Origin: Adiantum capillus-veneris
Lineage: Eukaryota; Streptophyta; Polypodiopsida; Polypodiales; Pteridaceae
Assembly (NCBI GenBank): GCA_014529385.2
Contig: CM043953.1
Span: 114,201,049 to 114,265,048, forward strand
DNA length: 64,000 bases
Direction of reading: 5' to 3'
The notes below the pieces were generated by a model. That model searched no databases and was not told the origin of the DNA. It worked only from the letters and a program-made list of their open reading frames with translations. Every line of letters begins with the position of its first letter. Position 1 is the stretch's first letter. Below, piece by piece: positions 21,320 through 32,913 of this stretch. The translations under genes and the position numbers were made by a program.

Positions 21320-21745
21320 AATGAACAATTTCCTCTCCACGAATGACAATGGAGAGTCACTTTTGGCATAGAGAGTGAAAGTGTTAGCCTTCCAATCAAT
21401 GAGAGGGTTAAGCTCACGAAACCATCGAATGCCCAAAATCATATCACATCCTGAGAGAGGAGAGACAAAAAATCTTCTAGTGAAAGCAACTTGTTGAATT
21501 GTAGACAACACACCAAGACACTCTTGCGTGATGAGAGAGTCCATACCGGGAACAAAGCCAAAGACCTCGAGAGGAGATTTCTGACTAACTTCTAGGCGGG
21601 CCCTCTCAACAAGAGAGGGATTGATCACATCATGCATACTATCTGGGTCAAACAATATGACAAAACGTTGCCCCGACATATGACCATAACATTTAATGAG
21701 AGAACCATTAATGGGAGGGTCAAGAGAAACTTGGGGCACCTCGTG
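21320..21745 (-). pseudogene. Aspartic protease region of element D
   Basis: The frame entered near 21740 by a shift reads FVILFDPDSMHDVINPSLV, which corresponds to the retroviral-type DSGA/T active-site segment with DPDS in its place, then SGCDMILGIRWFRELNPLIDW, the conserved second half. The altered residue next to the Asp and the frameshifts on both sides suggest it is inactive, though element 1 has a similar DPGS. Confidence 0.75.
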
Positions 21746-23148
21746 TTATCAGTAATTGCATTGACAAAGGAAGTGGGTTCTGTGGATTCTTTAGATTCAT
21801 TCGATTCAAGATTAGGACATGGTCTTTTTATGTGACCCTTAATGTGACAATGAAAACAACGACCTTCCTTAGAATAAGTGCTTTGTTCTTCCGACGTGAT
21901 ATATCCTCCTACAGTTCCTTGTGCTACCTTTTCATTTGGAGTGAGCTTAGGTTTAGCAATTGTGTTAGCCTTACCCTTAGGTTCATTGGAAGAATTCTTT
22001 TCTGAGAGACTGTTGGAAGATTGGTTAGAAGAGTTACCGTTCTTACCAGTCTTACCGTTCTTACCGTTCCGAGGGTTCTGAGAAGTCTGAGAGGTACTTG
22101 TGGAAGTCTTGTTCTCCTTAGGCTTTCCCTTGTTGTGCTTTATCTCTTGTGCGAGAGCAATCGCTACCGCCTCGTTGAGATCGATTGGATCGAGCACCTC
22201 GACATCGTACTTGATTTACTCGTTCAATCCATAAAGGAATGCCTCTTTGTGTTCATCATCCGACTTGCGTAATTGGGTACCTAGCTGCAAAACACAATTA
22301 GAAAAAGACATAACCGGCATACCATTCTGCTTGAGAGCGCACCAATCGTCCTTCAATCGTGTGAGGTATTGAGGTGGCATAAACCGCGCCTTGAGCTTGT
22401 CTTGAAAATCAGCCCTATTGAAGGAAAGGGGCGTGAATTCGTCGGCTTCCTCTAGGTGCGCGGCTAGCTGTGCCTCTTGCCATGTGTGGTACCAATTGAT
22501 GGCATCACCGGCAAGGTACATAGCTGCCTTCAAAACCTTGCTATTCCCTGTCTTCTTAGTTGTCGCAAAATAAGCATTAAATTGATGCAACCAAGAATGA
22601 ATAACCGTAGCATCCATCTTACCATCATACTTATTGAAAGTCAACTTCTCTGTGATTGGATTGTTGGAATCCGCATCGTGGCTTGCGCCACTTGAGGAAC
22701 TCCCACGATCTTTGGTTGGTTCGGACTTCGAGGTAAGTACTTGTCAAACCAATTCTTGAGTGCGTAGTTCTCTTTGAGCCTCACGCTTGGCCTCCAAGGC
22801 CGCTTTTTGAGCTTCCCGTTCCTCCTTTCTTTGTACTTTTCTTTCTTTTCGTTCATCGTGCTCGCGTTCTACAGCAATGTGATTTGCTTCTTGTTGTGCC
22901 AACGCAATTCGATTCGCTTCTTGTTGTGCCAGCGCAAGGCGAGTTGCTTCGCGATTGGCTTCTTGTTGCTGGGCCATCATGTCCAACATCGACTTGACCA
23001 TCACCTCCATGGAAGTTGGTACAACTCGTGGCGTAGATGGAGAAGGGGGAGGGTCAGAAAAATCTCTTGGTGGGGAGAACTCTTCGTCGCCTCTCTCATG
23101 CTCATCACCTGTATGCGAAGTATCCATTCCGCTTTGGGTGATGACCAT
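21745..23148 (-). pseudogene. gag of element D
   Basis: The frame starts at 23148 with an acidic/Pro-rich head, then a long Glu/Ala/Gln/Arg coiled coil built on repeats of the type ALAQQEANR (residues about 60-130). A stop and frame change near 22744-22640 lead to the retrotransposon gag domain at 22644-22216 (LTFNKYDGKMDATVIHSWLH, then LAGDAINWYHTW). A TAA at about 22216 is followed in frame by the linker, a Ser/Asn/Lys-rich stretch and a CX2CX4HX4C knuckle (CFHCHIKGHIKRPC, near 21830-21870). Gag would assemble the particle and bind RNA. Confidence 0.82.
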
Positions 23149-23584
23149 GCACTATGATCTTTGGTTCTTAAGTTCACGAGGAACTTGGGTTCTTGAGGGT
23201 CTTGGGTTCTTGGGTTCTTAAGGTTCTTGAGGTTCTTGAGGTTTTCTTTCGCTTGCAATCTGTGTTTGAGAAGGATCTTCTCTTCACCCGAGTTCTACTC
23301 TTTTCCGCGGGCGCACCCCTTGGGGGCCTTGCGCTCACACCAAGGTTTCTTTTTCCCACCTCACGTCGATTGGCCGGCCGCTAAGTGCATGGTCCGCTCT
23401 CAATGAGTGAAAAGAGGCACAAGGGGAGGCTGGACAAGCCCTTCTTTCTTGAGTTTCCTGTCACTCTTCAAAAACACGATTAGGAATCGTCACGCCCAAG
23501 TGAACTTGGGTGCGACCGCAACAAGCAAAAAAAATTATGTGGTTCTTGTGGTTCTTTCCTTAAGTGATACAGAGCACTGCCAAA

Positions 23585-23596
23585 GCTCTGATACCA
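23585..23596 (-). other. Primer binding site of element D
   Basis: Minus strand TGGTATCAGAGC, a perfect initiator tRNA-Met site, eight bases inside the inferred LTR end. Confidence 0.88.
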
Positions 23597-23604
23597 ATAT
23601 AAAG

Positions 23605-24782
23605 TGCAGTGGAATGAATGTTTGAACTTTGCTCAAGATGAGTGCTCCAAACTGTGCTCAAGGTTCCTTTTGTTCTTATGGAAGGGAGAGCCTTCCGTTC
23701 TTAATGAGAGAGTGCAATGATCATAACAAAGTGAATGGACACTGTGCGTGCAAGTGTATGAGACTGAGAGATAGAGAGAGAAGAGAGATACGACACCAGA
23801 GACGTTGTAAAACCCTCCTCCGAAGGCCCACTCTCGTCGGCGAGAGTGGTCTACTTATGATTGCACAAACTAGTACCAACTGAATGCATGTGACTGATGC
23901 AAGTCTAGGCTATGTCGGCGATGACGACGGGGATAGCGAAGCCGACCTAAGGGCTGAAACCTGCAATTTTTTATCTGCTGTCCAAAAGCGCTATGGGCTG
24001 AAATCTGTTGCTGCCGAAAACGCCAAGGAAAACGCTGATTCTGCTGGTCTTTAGGGCTGAAAATCTGTTGCTGTGTCGGGGTCGGAATGGCTATGAATAG
24101 AGGGCTGAAATGCACCTGCTGAAAATATCCAAAGGCTGAAAATCTGCAGCGCTTCTTGATGGGATGAAAAACGCTAGGCTGCTTGAAGCTTGGCGATGGG
24201 TTGCTGATGCAAACGCTATGTCCTGTGATGGCTATGCGGTGAAGATCTGATGCAAAACGCGAAGCCTGTGGTTTGCTGTCGCCGGAATCTGCAAAGCAAA
24301 TCGCTAGCTGATCTGGTGATGAAAACGCTAGGTCTTGGCTTCTGCTCCAAAAACGCTAGGTCTCTTGGGGGGGTTTCTGATGAGAAGATGCCTGTTGAGC
24401 GTGGAGCTCCTGCTGCCTCTCTTGCCAATTAGTGCTAGTCTAGGTTTGCTTATATATAAACTTACTCAATTTGCCCTACCTACTTTCCAACAAAAGTCAC
24501 TTAAAAAATAATACGTGAAAAATGCCAAAAATAGGTAAAATAGGCTAAATGCACTGGAAAATTCCTTTGAAGGATTTTGATGGATTCTGACGGGAATGCT
24601 TATGATCATGCTGTGTGCAACCAGAGGATATGCATCTACACTAAGTGACTGGGCATGCACGATCTACGAATAGACTCACAAAAGTGCCAGATCACTTCTA
24701 ATCTAGACTGACTGGACTGACTGAACCCTTGTCGTGCTGTAGCTTCTACACAGACACTTAGGGTTGGATGTGTCACGTGACA
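23605..24782 (-). repeat. 5' LTR of element D
   Basis: Minus-strand boundaries are TGTCACGTGACAC at 24782 and CACTGCA at 23605. It matches the other LTR apart from scattered substitutions and the missing second 509-bp unit. Confidence 0.9.
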
Positions 24783-24788
24783 CTAAGG

Positions 24789-25280
24789 TTCCAAAATTTA
24801 ATTAAAAAGTCCAATGGCCAAAAGTGGGGAATATTTGATGATTATGGGAAGACTAAAAAGTCTTCCCACATCCCTAGGAAGGAGGGGGCGAGTCCTAAAG
24901 GTAGGGGAAGAGAGAGAAACACACACACACACATACACACTCCCAAGCTCTCCCTTTACACAAAGGGAATAATGGAGACAAGGCAGGCTTCTAGCCCAAA
25001 TGCCCCCAATCTCCCCTCAAATCCTATTGGATGGCCATAGAGATGAACCAATGAGAATTAGGCTAGAGTAAAATTAGTCTAATCAATTAAAAAATGCTTG
25101 ATAAAAGAACCAATAGAAATTAAGCACCCTAGAAGTATATTGGACTGTCTACCAAGGGGTCCAATGAGCATCCAACAGCCCAATGTCTTGCTTGATTCCT
25201 ATTGGCCAGAAGACTAAAAGGTCCAGTGAGAGTTTAAATAAATTATTTTAACACACTTGTCACAAGACTATCAACTCTCT
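24789..25280 (+). repeat. Probable continuation of LTR C and flank
   Basis: This is the sequence beyond the right target duplication of element D, so its first part belongs to the interrupted LTR of element C. It contains a perfect 9-bp stem hairpin (24846-24867) and a short CA repeat near 24920. No gene is seen and the LTR end is not resolved. Confidence 0.4.
24846..24867. other. Perfect hairpin, 9-bp stem, AAAA loop
   Basis: GGGAAGACT, AAAA, AGTCTTCCC. Its role is unknown; it may be structural in the LTR transcript. Confidence 0.6.
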
Positions 25281-25288
25281 TTTTTTTT

Positions 25289-26293
25289 CTATTAGTAGGT
25301 AGATAACATTTCGGAATGGACATCATCAAATTGTTTCAGTATTAATGCATTTTATGATCATAACTGGATCTCCATTTGGTTATCTATTGTATGGAAGGAG
25401 GGAAAGAAAGACTATGAAAGGTAAAAATTCCAGAAACCTTAAGAAGAAGAAAAGACAATGGAATGTAAAGACATGGAGCATGCTCGTGCTATACCCTCTT
25501 TATATAAAGAGAATGTAAAGTGTTTTGACTTTTCAATACCTTAAGGATGTTCATCTCCTAACAATCACCTTTCGCATTGCATTTTAGATGTTTTGCAAGG
25601 TTTTTCATTTGTTCGAAATGGTGGGGGCCTAATTGGACCAAACTTCATATATATACATATATATAAGCCTTAAGGTCAGAATATCTATTATAAGAGAGGC
25701 TAAAACACTCACAAAACCACAAAAGCAAGTCACACAAGAAAGAAGGAAGCAAGGATAGAATGTTTGGTCTGGAATGTCTTATGATTGGAAACTTTTCAAG
25801 CTCCACCCATGAAAATTTTGGAGTAATTTTTCTATTAGTAGGCAGATGACATTTTGGAGCGGACAACATATTTGAAGGTCAAATTGTTTCAGTATTGAAG
25901 CTTCTTATGAAATTAACCGGATCTCTTTTTGGCTACCAATTTTAAAAAAGGAGAAAGAAAGACTAGGAAAGGTAAAAATTCAAGAAACCTTAAGAAGAAG
26001 AAAAGACAATGGAATGCAAAGAAATGGAGCATGCTCGTGCTCTAACCTCTTTATATAAAGAGAATGTAAAGTCTTTTGACTTTCCCACACCTTAAGGATT
26101 TTCATCTTCTAACAATCATCTTTCACTTTGCATTTTAGATGTTTTGCAAGGTTTTTCATTTCTCCAAAATGGTGGGTACCTAATTGGACCACTTCACATA
26201 TATATGTCCTGAAGGTTAGAATAGCTTGAACTTACGAATTATATGAGAGGCTAAAACACTCATAAAAACACAAAAGCAAGGTACACAAGAAAA
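25289..26293. repeat. Two copies of a 543-bp direct repeat
   Basis: Copy 1 (25289-25740) and copy 2 (25832-26293) share CTATTAGTAGG-AGAT, AAGAAGAAAAGACAATGGAATG, a TATA-box-like CTCTTTATATAAAGAGAATG and TTTTAGATGTTTTGCAAGG in the same order. Divergence is moderate. The repeat lies just upstream of the PPR gene and carries promoter-like A/T elements, but no proof of promoter activity is visible. Confidence 0.8.
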
Positions 26294-26494
26294 TGGACAA
26301 AGAAGAAAAGCTAAATTACCTTCGTAAAAACCCATTTGTTGGCAGTGCCCGCTTACAGGTAGTGATATAGGCGTGGTGCCTATCAAATTGTGTACACATT
26401 TTTTAGGCTTTTTTTAACGCTTTCTAGGCTATTTTTTAGGCTTCCTAGTAAAAATAGATTATCTTTCTCCCTCTGTCGTTCAAAGCAGTCAAGT

Positions 26495-26534
<40 letters not shown>
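26495..26534. repeat. (CT)20 microsatellite
   Basis: Pure CT tract about 380 bp before the PPR exon, within what is probably an intron or the 5' leader. Confidence 0.95.
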
Positions 26535-26537
<3 letters not shown>

Positions 26538-26918
26538 AGCAGGCAGTGCCGCTGTCTACACGTTAGTGTCGGCCTTGTTTACTTGAAAATGCTTTCAAAA
26601 AAGGTGTAATTTTATGTCTAGCTGCCTGGTGCCATATGCCTTGGCAAGCTAGTGTTGTGTCGTGGAATTTTCTCTTAGAAAATTGTTATCTTTGTTGTCG
26701 TTTTCTGAGGGTGATATATAGGTAACCCTGTTTCATAATACCTTAAAGGGAGGACAGGAAAGATGATCGATCTTATTATACTGATGTGTCCTTATGAGCA
26801 GTTATATTGTTGATGTCAAACCATATGCTGCTTTTGCTGATGTGTCTTTATGAGTATGTTAATTGTGGATGAGCAACACTGCCCTTTTTGATATGTATCA
26901 CTTGAAAGTCAATTTCAG

Positions 26919-28700
26919 GGCTGTTACATACCTAGTGTCATTCCATATACAATGCTGTTGAGGAAGTGTGGTGAAGCAGGCAGGTTTGATCTAGTCGAAA
27001 CTTATTATACAGAGATGTTGCGGGAAGGTTGTGAGCCAGATGAAGTAGTGATATGCAGCTTAATTTGTATATTTGGAAAGGCAAATCGAATAAATGACAT
27101 GATGGCATTTTATACAATGATGCGCTCCCAAGGCCTTGTCCCACCAATTGTGGTATTGAATTTTATGCTTTCTTCCTTGTACAAAGCAGGTTTGTACAAT
27201 AATGCCATTGAAGTTTGGAGAGATTTGCTTACTGCTCGAGTGAAGCCCAACGAATACACTTACGCAGTGATTGTCAATGTTCTCAGAAAGGAACGGAAAT
27301 CTGTAGAGGCTCTTGATGTTTTTGAGGAGATGGTACAGGAGGGGCATCTACCTGACGAGATTCTTTACAGTACAGTCATCAAGATGATGGGAGATTTAGG
27401 AAGGCTAGACAACATTCTAGAGCTTTATGAGCGCATGAAATTACAAGGTTTGACTTTAACTAAGCACACTTACACCTATTTGGTGCATTTCTTTACCAAT
27501 ATTGGTAAGTTCCAAGTAGCAGTTGCCTTTTTCTCTGAAATGCAGAGTCTGGGTTTTCCAGCAGATGAAGTGATATATGGGACAATAATCTCAATTTACG
27601 GTAAATTAGGCATGCTTGCGGATGCTGAGGAGGCTTTCAAAGAGATGGATGAAGCGAAACTACTAGTGTCTGACAGATTATTTGTGTTAATGGCTAGGGT
27701 GAGGATGCAAGCGGGCCAGTTTGATTTGGCACTAGAGCTTTTTGATGAGATGCAATCTCGGGGGTTCGAAATGACAAAGCATGCCTGGATTGTCATGCTA
27801 CAATGCTGTTTGAGGCAGCAGCAGCTAAGTCACGCTGAGTCCGTACTTGATTCCATGTTGGACCGAGGTTTTGCAGATGCAGTCGCATTTACTTGGATGT
27901 TCAATCTGTACAAAAAGATGCAGATGGTTCAAGCTGGGAATGCTTTGATTTTGAAGCTAGAAAATTCAAGTGTACTGCCTGATGAAGAGCTTTATAATGC
28001 CATTCTCAGTCATCTCTGTTATGCAGGCCTCCTGCAACAAGCAGATTTCTATTTTTCATTGATGCAAATGAAGGGCTTCTCTACTGATAAAGCTGTCAAG
28101 ACTATGCTCATGAGGGCTTATGGAAAGGTGGGAAGGGTGGCTGATGCAGCATCGGTCTATCAAAGTTTCAAGCAGGTGGATCCATTGGCAACATCCATAA
28201 TGTTCACTATTCATCATGAATTTGGGAACCAGGAAGCAGCCATGGGGCTTTTCAGATGCTTGTTGGAATGTGATGTAAAGTTATCGGATAAAATTATATC
28301 CAAATATACCAGCCGCGGTAAGTTCTGTCTTCCCTATGCTAATTTTCGGTAGATGAAAACTGCTACTCCTACTCCTTTAATATGGAACAATATTTGGGCT
28401 GCTCCAGGTGCTCGGGATATGGTGGAATCTTTATGTTCTCAAATGCTGACACAGGGCATTCTGCCAAGCGAAGAGACTTTGATCTCTGTTGTCAATGCAT
28501 TTAACAGTACCGAGCAGTGCGAACGAGCACTGAAACTTATAAAGGAAGGGCACAGCGCTGGTTTACAATTCAGCACAAAAATTTATAATGCAATGATCAA
28601 TACATGCAACAAGTGTGGGCAAGAAAGTGAAGCTGAAATGCTACTTCAGACCATGGAGAAGCTGGTTTCTGACGAGGTTGCTTGCGATGTGTCAAAGTAG
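26919..28700 (+). CDS. Pentatricopeptide repeat protein (P-class), 3' exons
   Basis: PPR proteins bind organellar RNA one base per repeat and act in processing, stability or translation. Exon 26919-28317 begins after a TTTCAG acceptor and exon 28408-28700 ends with TAG; the 90-bp intron between them restores phase. The protein shows about a dozen P-class 35-residue repeats (for example CEPDEVVICSLICIFGKANR, VKPNEYTYAVIVNVLRKERK) without E or DYW tails. By recall the order and sequence resemble Arabidopsis EMB976 (At5g27270), a plastid P-class protein, but the match lacks its last repeats. A 22-codon frame at 26293-26358 followed by a GT donor is in phase and could be the preceding exon. No stop or frameshift interrupts the repeats. 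The true 5' end is not located. Confidence 0.8.
28318..28407 (+). other. Spliceosomal intron of the PPR gene
   Basis: CGCG|GTAAGTTCTG at the start and GCTGCTCCAG|GTGCTCGG at the end. Removal turns an in-frame TAG (28350-28352) into continuous PPR repeats. Confidence 0.85.
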
Positions 28701-30090
28701 CAGGTCCCCAAGCTGATCCTCTTTGTCTTTCTGTCTCGTTGCACTCATCTATGCATGCTTGTGCATACTTACATCGCAAAAAACTCTCCGTTGGGTAGTT
28801 ACAAATGGGAAGTAAAGGTAGCATACCAAGAGCCTTGTGTTTCGTTTCCTTTCATGGTATTAAGTGTTGGACTGCCTCATCGTGTAGCTTGTGACTATCA
28901 CCAACCCATTGGCCAAATACAAGTTTCTGAAAGCTGTCATTCCAGCATTGTAACTTTGAAAAGAAACAGAGGAAGGCTCAATTTTACTGAATAACCATAG
29001 AAATGAAGCTCTAATGAGCATCCATGAGGCATCTTGGGTTGTATGTGTTTTGGCCAAGCTTGACTAAAAATTCTTTCTGTCCAACCATGTGTCCATGCAT
29101 GAACCACTAGAGTTTCAGAAGGCTGTCCTGGTTCCTTTTTCAGAATGATTTCATAATTGTATGGAGAGAGAGAGATCTCTCGCTGTAGATAAGGAAATCC
29201 ATGGGGAGAGCTGGTGATTTGCTATAGAGTGATGTAATCAGATAGAGAGTCAAAGAGATGTAGGGGACAAATGAAATGTTGTATGAACGTTGAAGAAGAC
29301 CGAAGATTAAACACTTTTTCTCTTTAATAGCTGGCTCTGAATAGCTCTAAACACTTTTTATATGTCTAATACACTAGACTCACTTCCTTTTCAACATGTA
29401 AATGACTTAGACCTCCCCTCACAACCACAGCTTAAAACTCACATTATCATGGAATCTCAAGATACAACGACAAGAGTTTTTTATATGTAAATTATGCTCA
29501 ATGTGGCCCCGAAATCTCCTGTGTCCATGAAAAAAATCTCTATTTGCTCCCTTCAGTGAGAGGTTGCGCCTAGTACACAAAGAGACTCCCATGAGGACCT
29601 TTCTCCAGTTCACCCGGATGGCGAATTCCCTCTTGACCGCTGGCCTGCCTACTCAAAGGAGACCCCATGCCTCAGCAGCAACCCATCTTCCATTGTCAAA
29701 TCCCTCTTTAGCACTATAAGAGACCCTTCTCTTCAATTGATTGCCCCCTCAGCAGTCCTATCTGAGTCTCTTCCGCGCTAGCTGCCTTACGGCTCCTACC
29801 TTCTCCTGGCTCCCCTTCTCCTTCCTAGCGCAATTGACTCAAAGGGGGATAAGGGTCTTGAAATAATGCTAACCACCAACTTTGGAACTGGTGGCTGAGG
29901 GGACTAAATGTTAAAGTTATGTCATCTCAAATGAAATGCCAATGTGATCTCATTATTTATTTTGGCCTTTAGGTATTTATTTTACTTATTTGTCAAAGTT
30001 TGGGTAGGGCAATTTACTTAGGTGGGTATATATGCAACCCATTGTCCCCATTGTAAAAGTATCAATTCATTGCCAAGATTGGTTGGTTCA

Positions 30091-30094
<4 letters not shown>
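28701..30094. other. Region after the PPR gene with no recognised gene
   Basis: The first few hundred bases may be 3' UTR. A short GA run lies near 29164. The remaining frames are short and show no family motif. Further PPR exons were looked for and not seen. Confidence 0.5.

Positions 30095-30132
<38 letters not shown>
30095..30132. repeat. (TC)19 microsatellite
   Basis: Pure TC tract. Confidence 0.95.
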
Positions 30133-30135
<3 letters not shown>

Positions 30136-30416
30136 CCTGCCCCGTGCAAGCCAACGCCCTGTAGACCCTGTGCGCCAACAAACTCCTGCAACCACCGCCC
30201 GCATCGGCCCTGTCGGTACTGTCCAGCAACGCTGACGGTACTGCCCCGTGAAGCGGCCGCCTAACAGTCGCCAGCAATGCCCTCGCTGGCCTGTGTAGCC
30301 TCCGCCCGAGTAAGAGAATACATGGCTTAATATAATAATCAAACCCTACACATAAGCAAGAGGTTTGTCGGTTTTGTGTGGTCACTCAGCGAAAGAGAAG
30401 CTTTCCTTTGGAAGCA

Positions 30417-30739
30417 TGACGACCAACTAAAAACCCCCGAAGACCGTTGGGCGAACACGACCGAGCATTGCTGCCGTCTTAGCGGCACCGAACAAATTAG
30501 ATCGAATCGAGCGACTCCAAGTAGATCTCGATCGGGTCATGGAGGAGAATTGCGATCTCAAAGCTCGCCTTAGCAAGCTTAAGGCACGATTTGAGTCCAT
30601 GGCCGATCTTACAACCAACAAAGTGAAAGAAGTCGAAGCCAAGGTCATCGAAATCCACTCGGCAACACTTGCTAAAATGAAGACATGTGTGACAGTAGAG
30701 CTTCGAGAACAACGACTTCAAGAAGAAAACACCCTCTAG
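30417..30739 (+). pseudogene. gag amino-terminal coiled-coil fragment
   Basis: A frame from an ATG at about 30417, broken early by a TAA, reads a basic start (GRTRPSIAAVLAAPNK) and then a long heptad-like coiled coil (LDRIERLQVDLDRVMEENCD) to a TAG at 30739. This looks like the head of a retrotransposon gag or another coiled-coil protein. It ends against an oppositely oriented protease fragment, so it is truncated. Confidence 0.45.
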
Positions 30740-31081
30740 ATCTGCATAGCCAAGCTGTTGAACTATCTGAGTGTTGACGAAATTATTAGAACATCCGCTG
30801 TCCACCAAAACATTGATGGAGCGACCGTTAAGTGTTCCAAGAAAGCTCAAAACTTGCTTTGAGAGAGGCTCCAAAACTGAAGAATTGCACTGAGCATGCT
30901 TCATAAGAATAGTCGTATCCTCTGAGACACGAATCGTATTGACCACAGATTTTCCTTTATCCTTAGTAGAATCTGGTTGTTCAAAATTCGATGATGTTTC
31001 TGCGTTGAAATTTCTTTGTGAATTAAACGGATTTGGTTTCTTTGGACATTGAAAACAAAGAGAGTGGAGATGTGAGTGCAA
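30737..31081 (-). pseudogene. Retrotransposon gag-protease fragment
   Basis: The minus-strand frame contains NVLVDSGCSNNFVNTQIVQQLG, a gypsy-type aspartic protease active site with the catalytic Asp and SGC in place. Upstream is a linker with a Cys-poor remnant of the zinc-knuckle region. Homology ends at about 30737, where the plus-strand coiled-coil fragment begins. The ends are broken and no LTR is seen. Confidence 0.75.
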
Positions 31082-31104
31082 AGTGCATGAGAGTGCTAGA
31101 CACG

Positions 31105-31240
31105 TCGATCACATCCTTGTACGCATGAAATCCGTGACCCAATTTGTAAATCGAAACCATTTTTTGATGAGCGAGAAGCTTTGAGGGAAAACCATATTTT
31201 TACGAACGAGAAGATTTGAATAAAAACCATATTGTTGTGC
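31105..31240. repeat. Dispersed repeat, copy related to 44845-44975
   Basis: Shares TGTACGCA-GAAAT-C-TGACCCAATTTG, AAATCGAAACCATTTTTTGA and AAAACCATATTGTTGTG in the same order and orientation with 44845-44975. Family unknown. Confidence 0.75.
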
Positions 31241-31306
31241 GTGTATGAAGGAAAAAGCAATGAAATTGCTACAATCTATTCAACATGTGTACATGCGCGT
31301 GCGCAC

Positions 31307-31371
<65 letters not shown>
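31307..31371. repeat. Compound (GT)n(GA)n microsatellite
   Basis: GT repeats to about 31324, then GA repeats to 31371. Confidence 0.95.
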
Positions 31372-31373
<2 letters not shown>

Positions 31374-31655
31374 AGGTCTCTACTTCCGAATTTCACACAA
31401 GTTCTATTATGCATTTGAATTTTTCAACCATCACTCATTATTCGAGTTCAAATTATGAACCGTATGTTGAGAAAACCTAGAATTTAAAATTTACGCTACA
31501 AAATTTTGACATGTTTAGCTATACAAAAGACTGTTTAATTTATTACAATACTTATTTACTGATTGTATAATTTTCTCTTACTAGTGTAAAGTTAGTCTAA
31601 GACTATAAAGTTTAGCTTGAAAATGTAAAGTAAGTTATCATTAAAGAAATAAATA

Positions 31656-31818
31656 AAATAATTATAAAGTCAAAAGATACACATGGACGACACATGAAGG
31701 CACATGGACTCACCTAAACTCACATTGGAGGGGACAAAATAATTATAAAGTCAAAGGATACACATGGAGGACACATGAAGGCTCATGGACTCACTGGGAC
31801 TCACATAAAAGGGGACAA
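31656..31818. repeat. Two tandem copies of an 81-bp unit
   Basis: Each copy begins AATAATTATAAAGTCAAA-GATACACATGG and contains GACACATGAAGG-CATGGACTCAC. The copies differ at about ten positions. Confidence 0.88.
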
Positions 31819-32164
31819 AGTGGGACACATAGTCACATGAAAAGGAGAGGTTAGTCTTGATTAATCTTAATGAGGAGGGTTGTGTGGCCTTATCTCTTGA
31901 TGATGAGGACAAATTGGTCAAGCTGATGGTACCACAAGAGGACCAAAAACGCGAGTATGAATTTTTAAAAAAAAGTAAAATTCTATAAAAAATTATATTT
32001 TTCTTTTTTGGAACAAAAGTTGGACGTTTTTTTTTCTGCTATTAATAGAGCATCCATACTCACATTTTAAACATAAATATTGTCTCTATAGCGCTCACGA
32101 AGTGCTGTCACTTCTCTTAGAGAGACGGCGTCCATAAAACACTAAGAGAGCAAAAATTCTACTG

Positions 32165-32301
32165 AATTAGTAAGGTACGTATTAATTAAGCATTCAATTA
32201 GCTTTAGAAATGATGTGTGTATTCTCTCTTATTCTAATCTCTCTAATAGATTAGTAAGATTCAATTAGCTTCAGGAATGATGTGTATGTGTTATCTCTTA
32301 C
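32165..32301. repeat. Satellite of about 70 bp, left part
   Basis: Two degenerate units of ATTAGTAAG-TTCAATTAGCTTTAG...TGTGTGT-TTCTCT-TTACTCTAATCTCTCTAATAG. The CACTA element is inserted after this part; the array continues at 39890. Confidence 0.8.
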
Positions 32302-32582
32302 CACTACAAGAGGTTGTGTGCTCTTGTGACGCTGTTAGCGACGGAAATACACTGGGTTTTTATAACCCCCGGCGTCGCTAAAACCGTCGCTAAGAGCGTC
32401 GCTACGAGAGCGTCGCTATATGCGTCGTTATAGGCGTCGCTATATGCATCGCTATAAGCGTCGCTATATAGCGATGCTCATAGCGACGGTTATAGCGACG
32501 TTTACACAAAAGACTATAGCGACGCTCATAGCGACGCTACAGAGCCATAAATAGCGACGCTCATAGCGACGCCCTAGAGATT
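32302..32582. repeat. CACTA subterminal repeats and foldback, one end
   Basis: From 32370 to about 32470 GCGTCGCT recurs in direct orientation, then from about 32475 to 32572 AGCGACGC recurs in the opposite sense, making a large imperfect palindrome. In En/Spm such subterminal motifs bind TNPA. Confidence 0.85.
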
Positions 32583-32913
32583 TTTTTTTTGGTGGCAGGG
32601 CATTGAATGCCCTGCCACCCATCAACCATATTGTACTTGATTCACTTTTTTAAAAAAAGTGCAAGGGTAGATAATAGACCCAAAATAGTCACCCACAAGA
32701 CACATTGTTTGCAAAATTGACAATTGTACACATCATAGGCAAAATGAATTGATTGGCAAATGTAATAATGACAATTGTACAACATCATAGGCATAAAGAA
32801 TTGATTGGCAAAAGGAACTGCGGTGACAAATGTAATAATATACATGGTTCAAAAAGACGTATAAAATCCGTCTCATGATACATAAGCTATGAGAAACCCT
32901 AAACTAATGCTAT

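Larger units (their letters stand above)
18459..24788 (-). mobile_element. Element D: gag-protease LTR element with unfamiliar terminal ORF
   Basis: The element proper spans 18465-24782 on the minus strand and is flanked by CTAAGG (18459-18464 and 24783-24788). In minus-strand order it has a 5' LTR (24782-23605), a primer site (23596-23585), gag, zinc knuckle, protease, a 378-residue ORF, a polypurine tract and a 3' LTR (20151-18465). Reverse transcriptase, RNase H and integrase are absent from the 3.45-kb interior, so it would need enzymes from another element. The target duplication and few frame breaks point to a younger insertion than its neighbours. Confidence 0.88.

Noticed and set aside
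28353-28700. Separate 115-residue gene after the PPR frame
   Set aside because: A GT-AG intron at 28318-28407 joins it in phase to the PPR exon, so it is the last exon.
28755-28994. 79-residue frame after the PPR stop as a further PPR exon
   Set aside because: It shows no PPR repeat pattern and no clear acceptor in phase.
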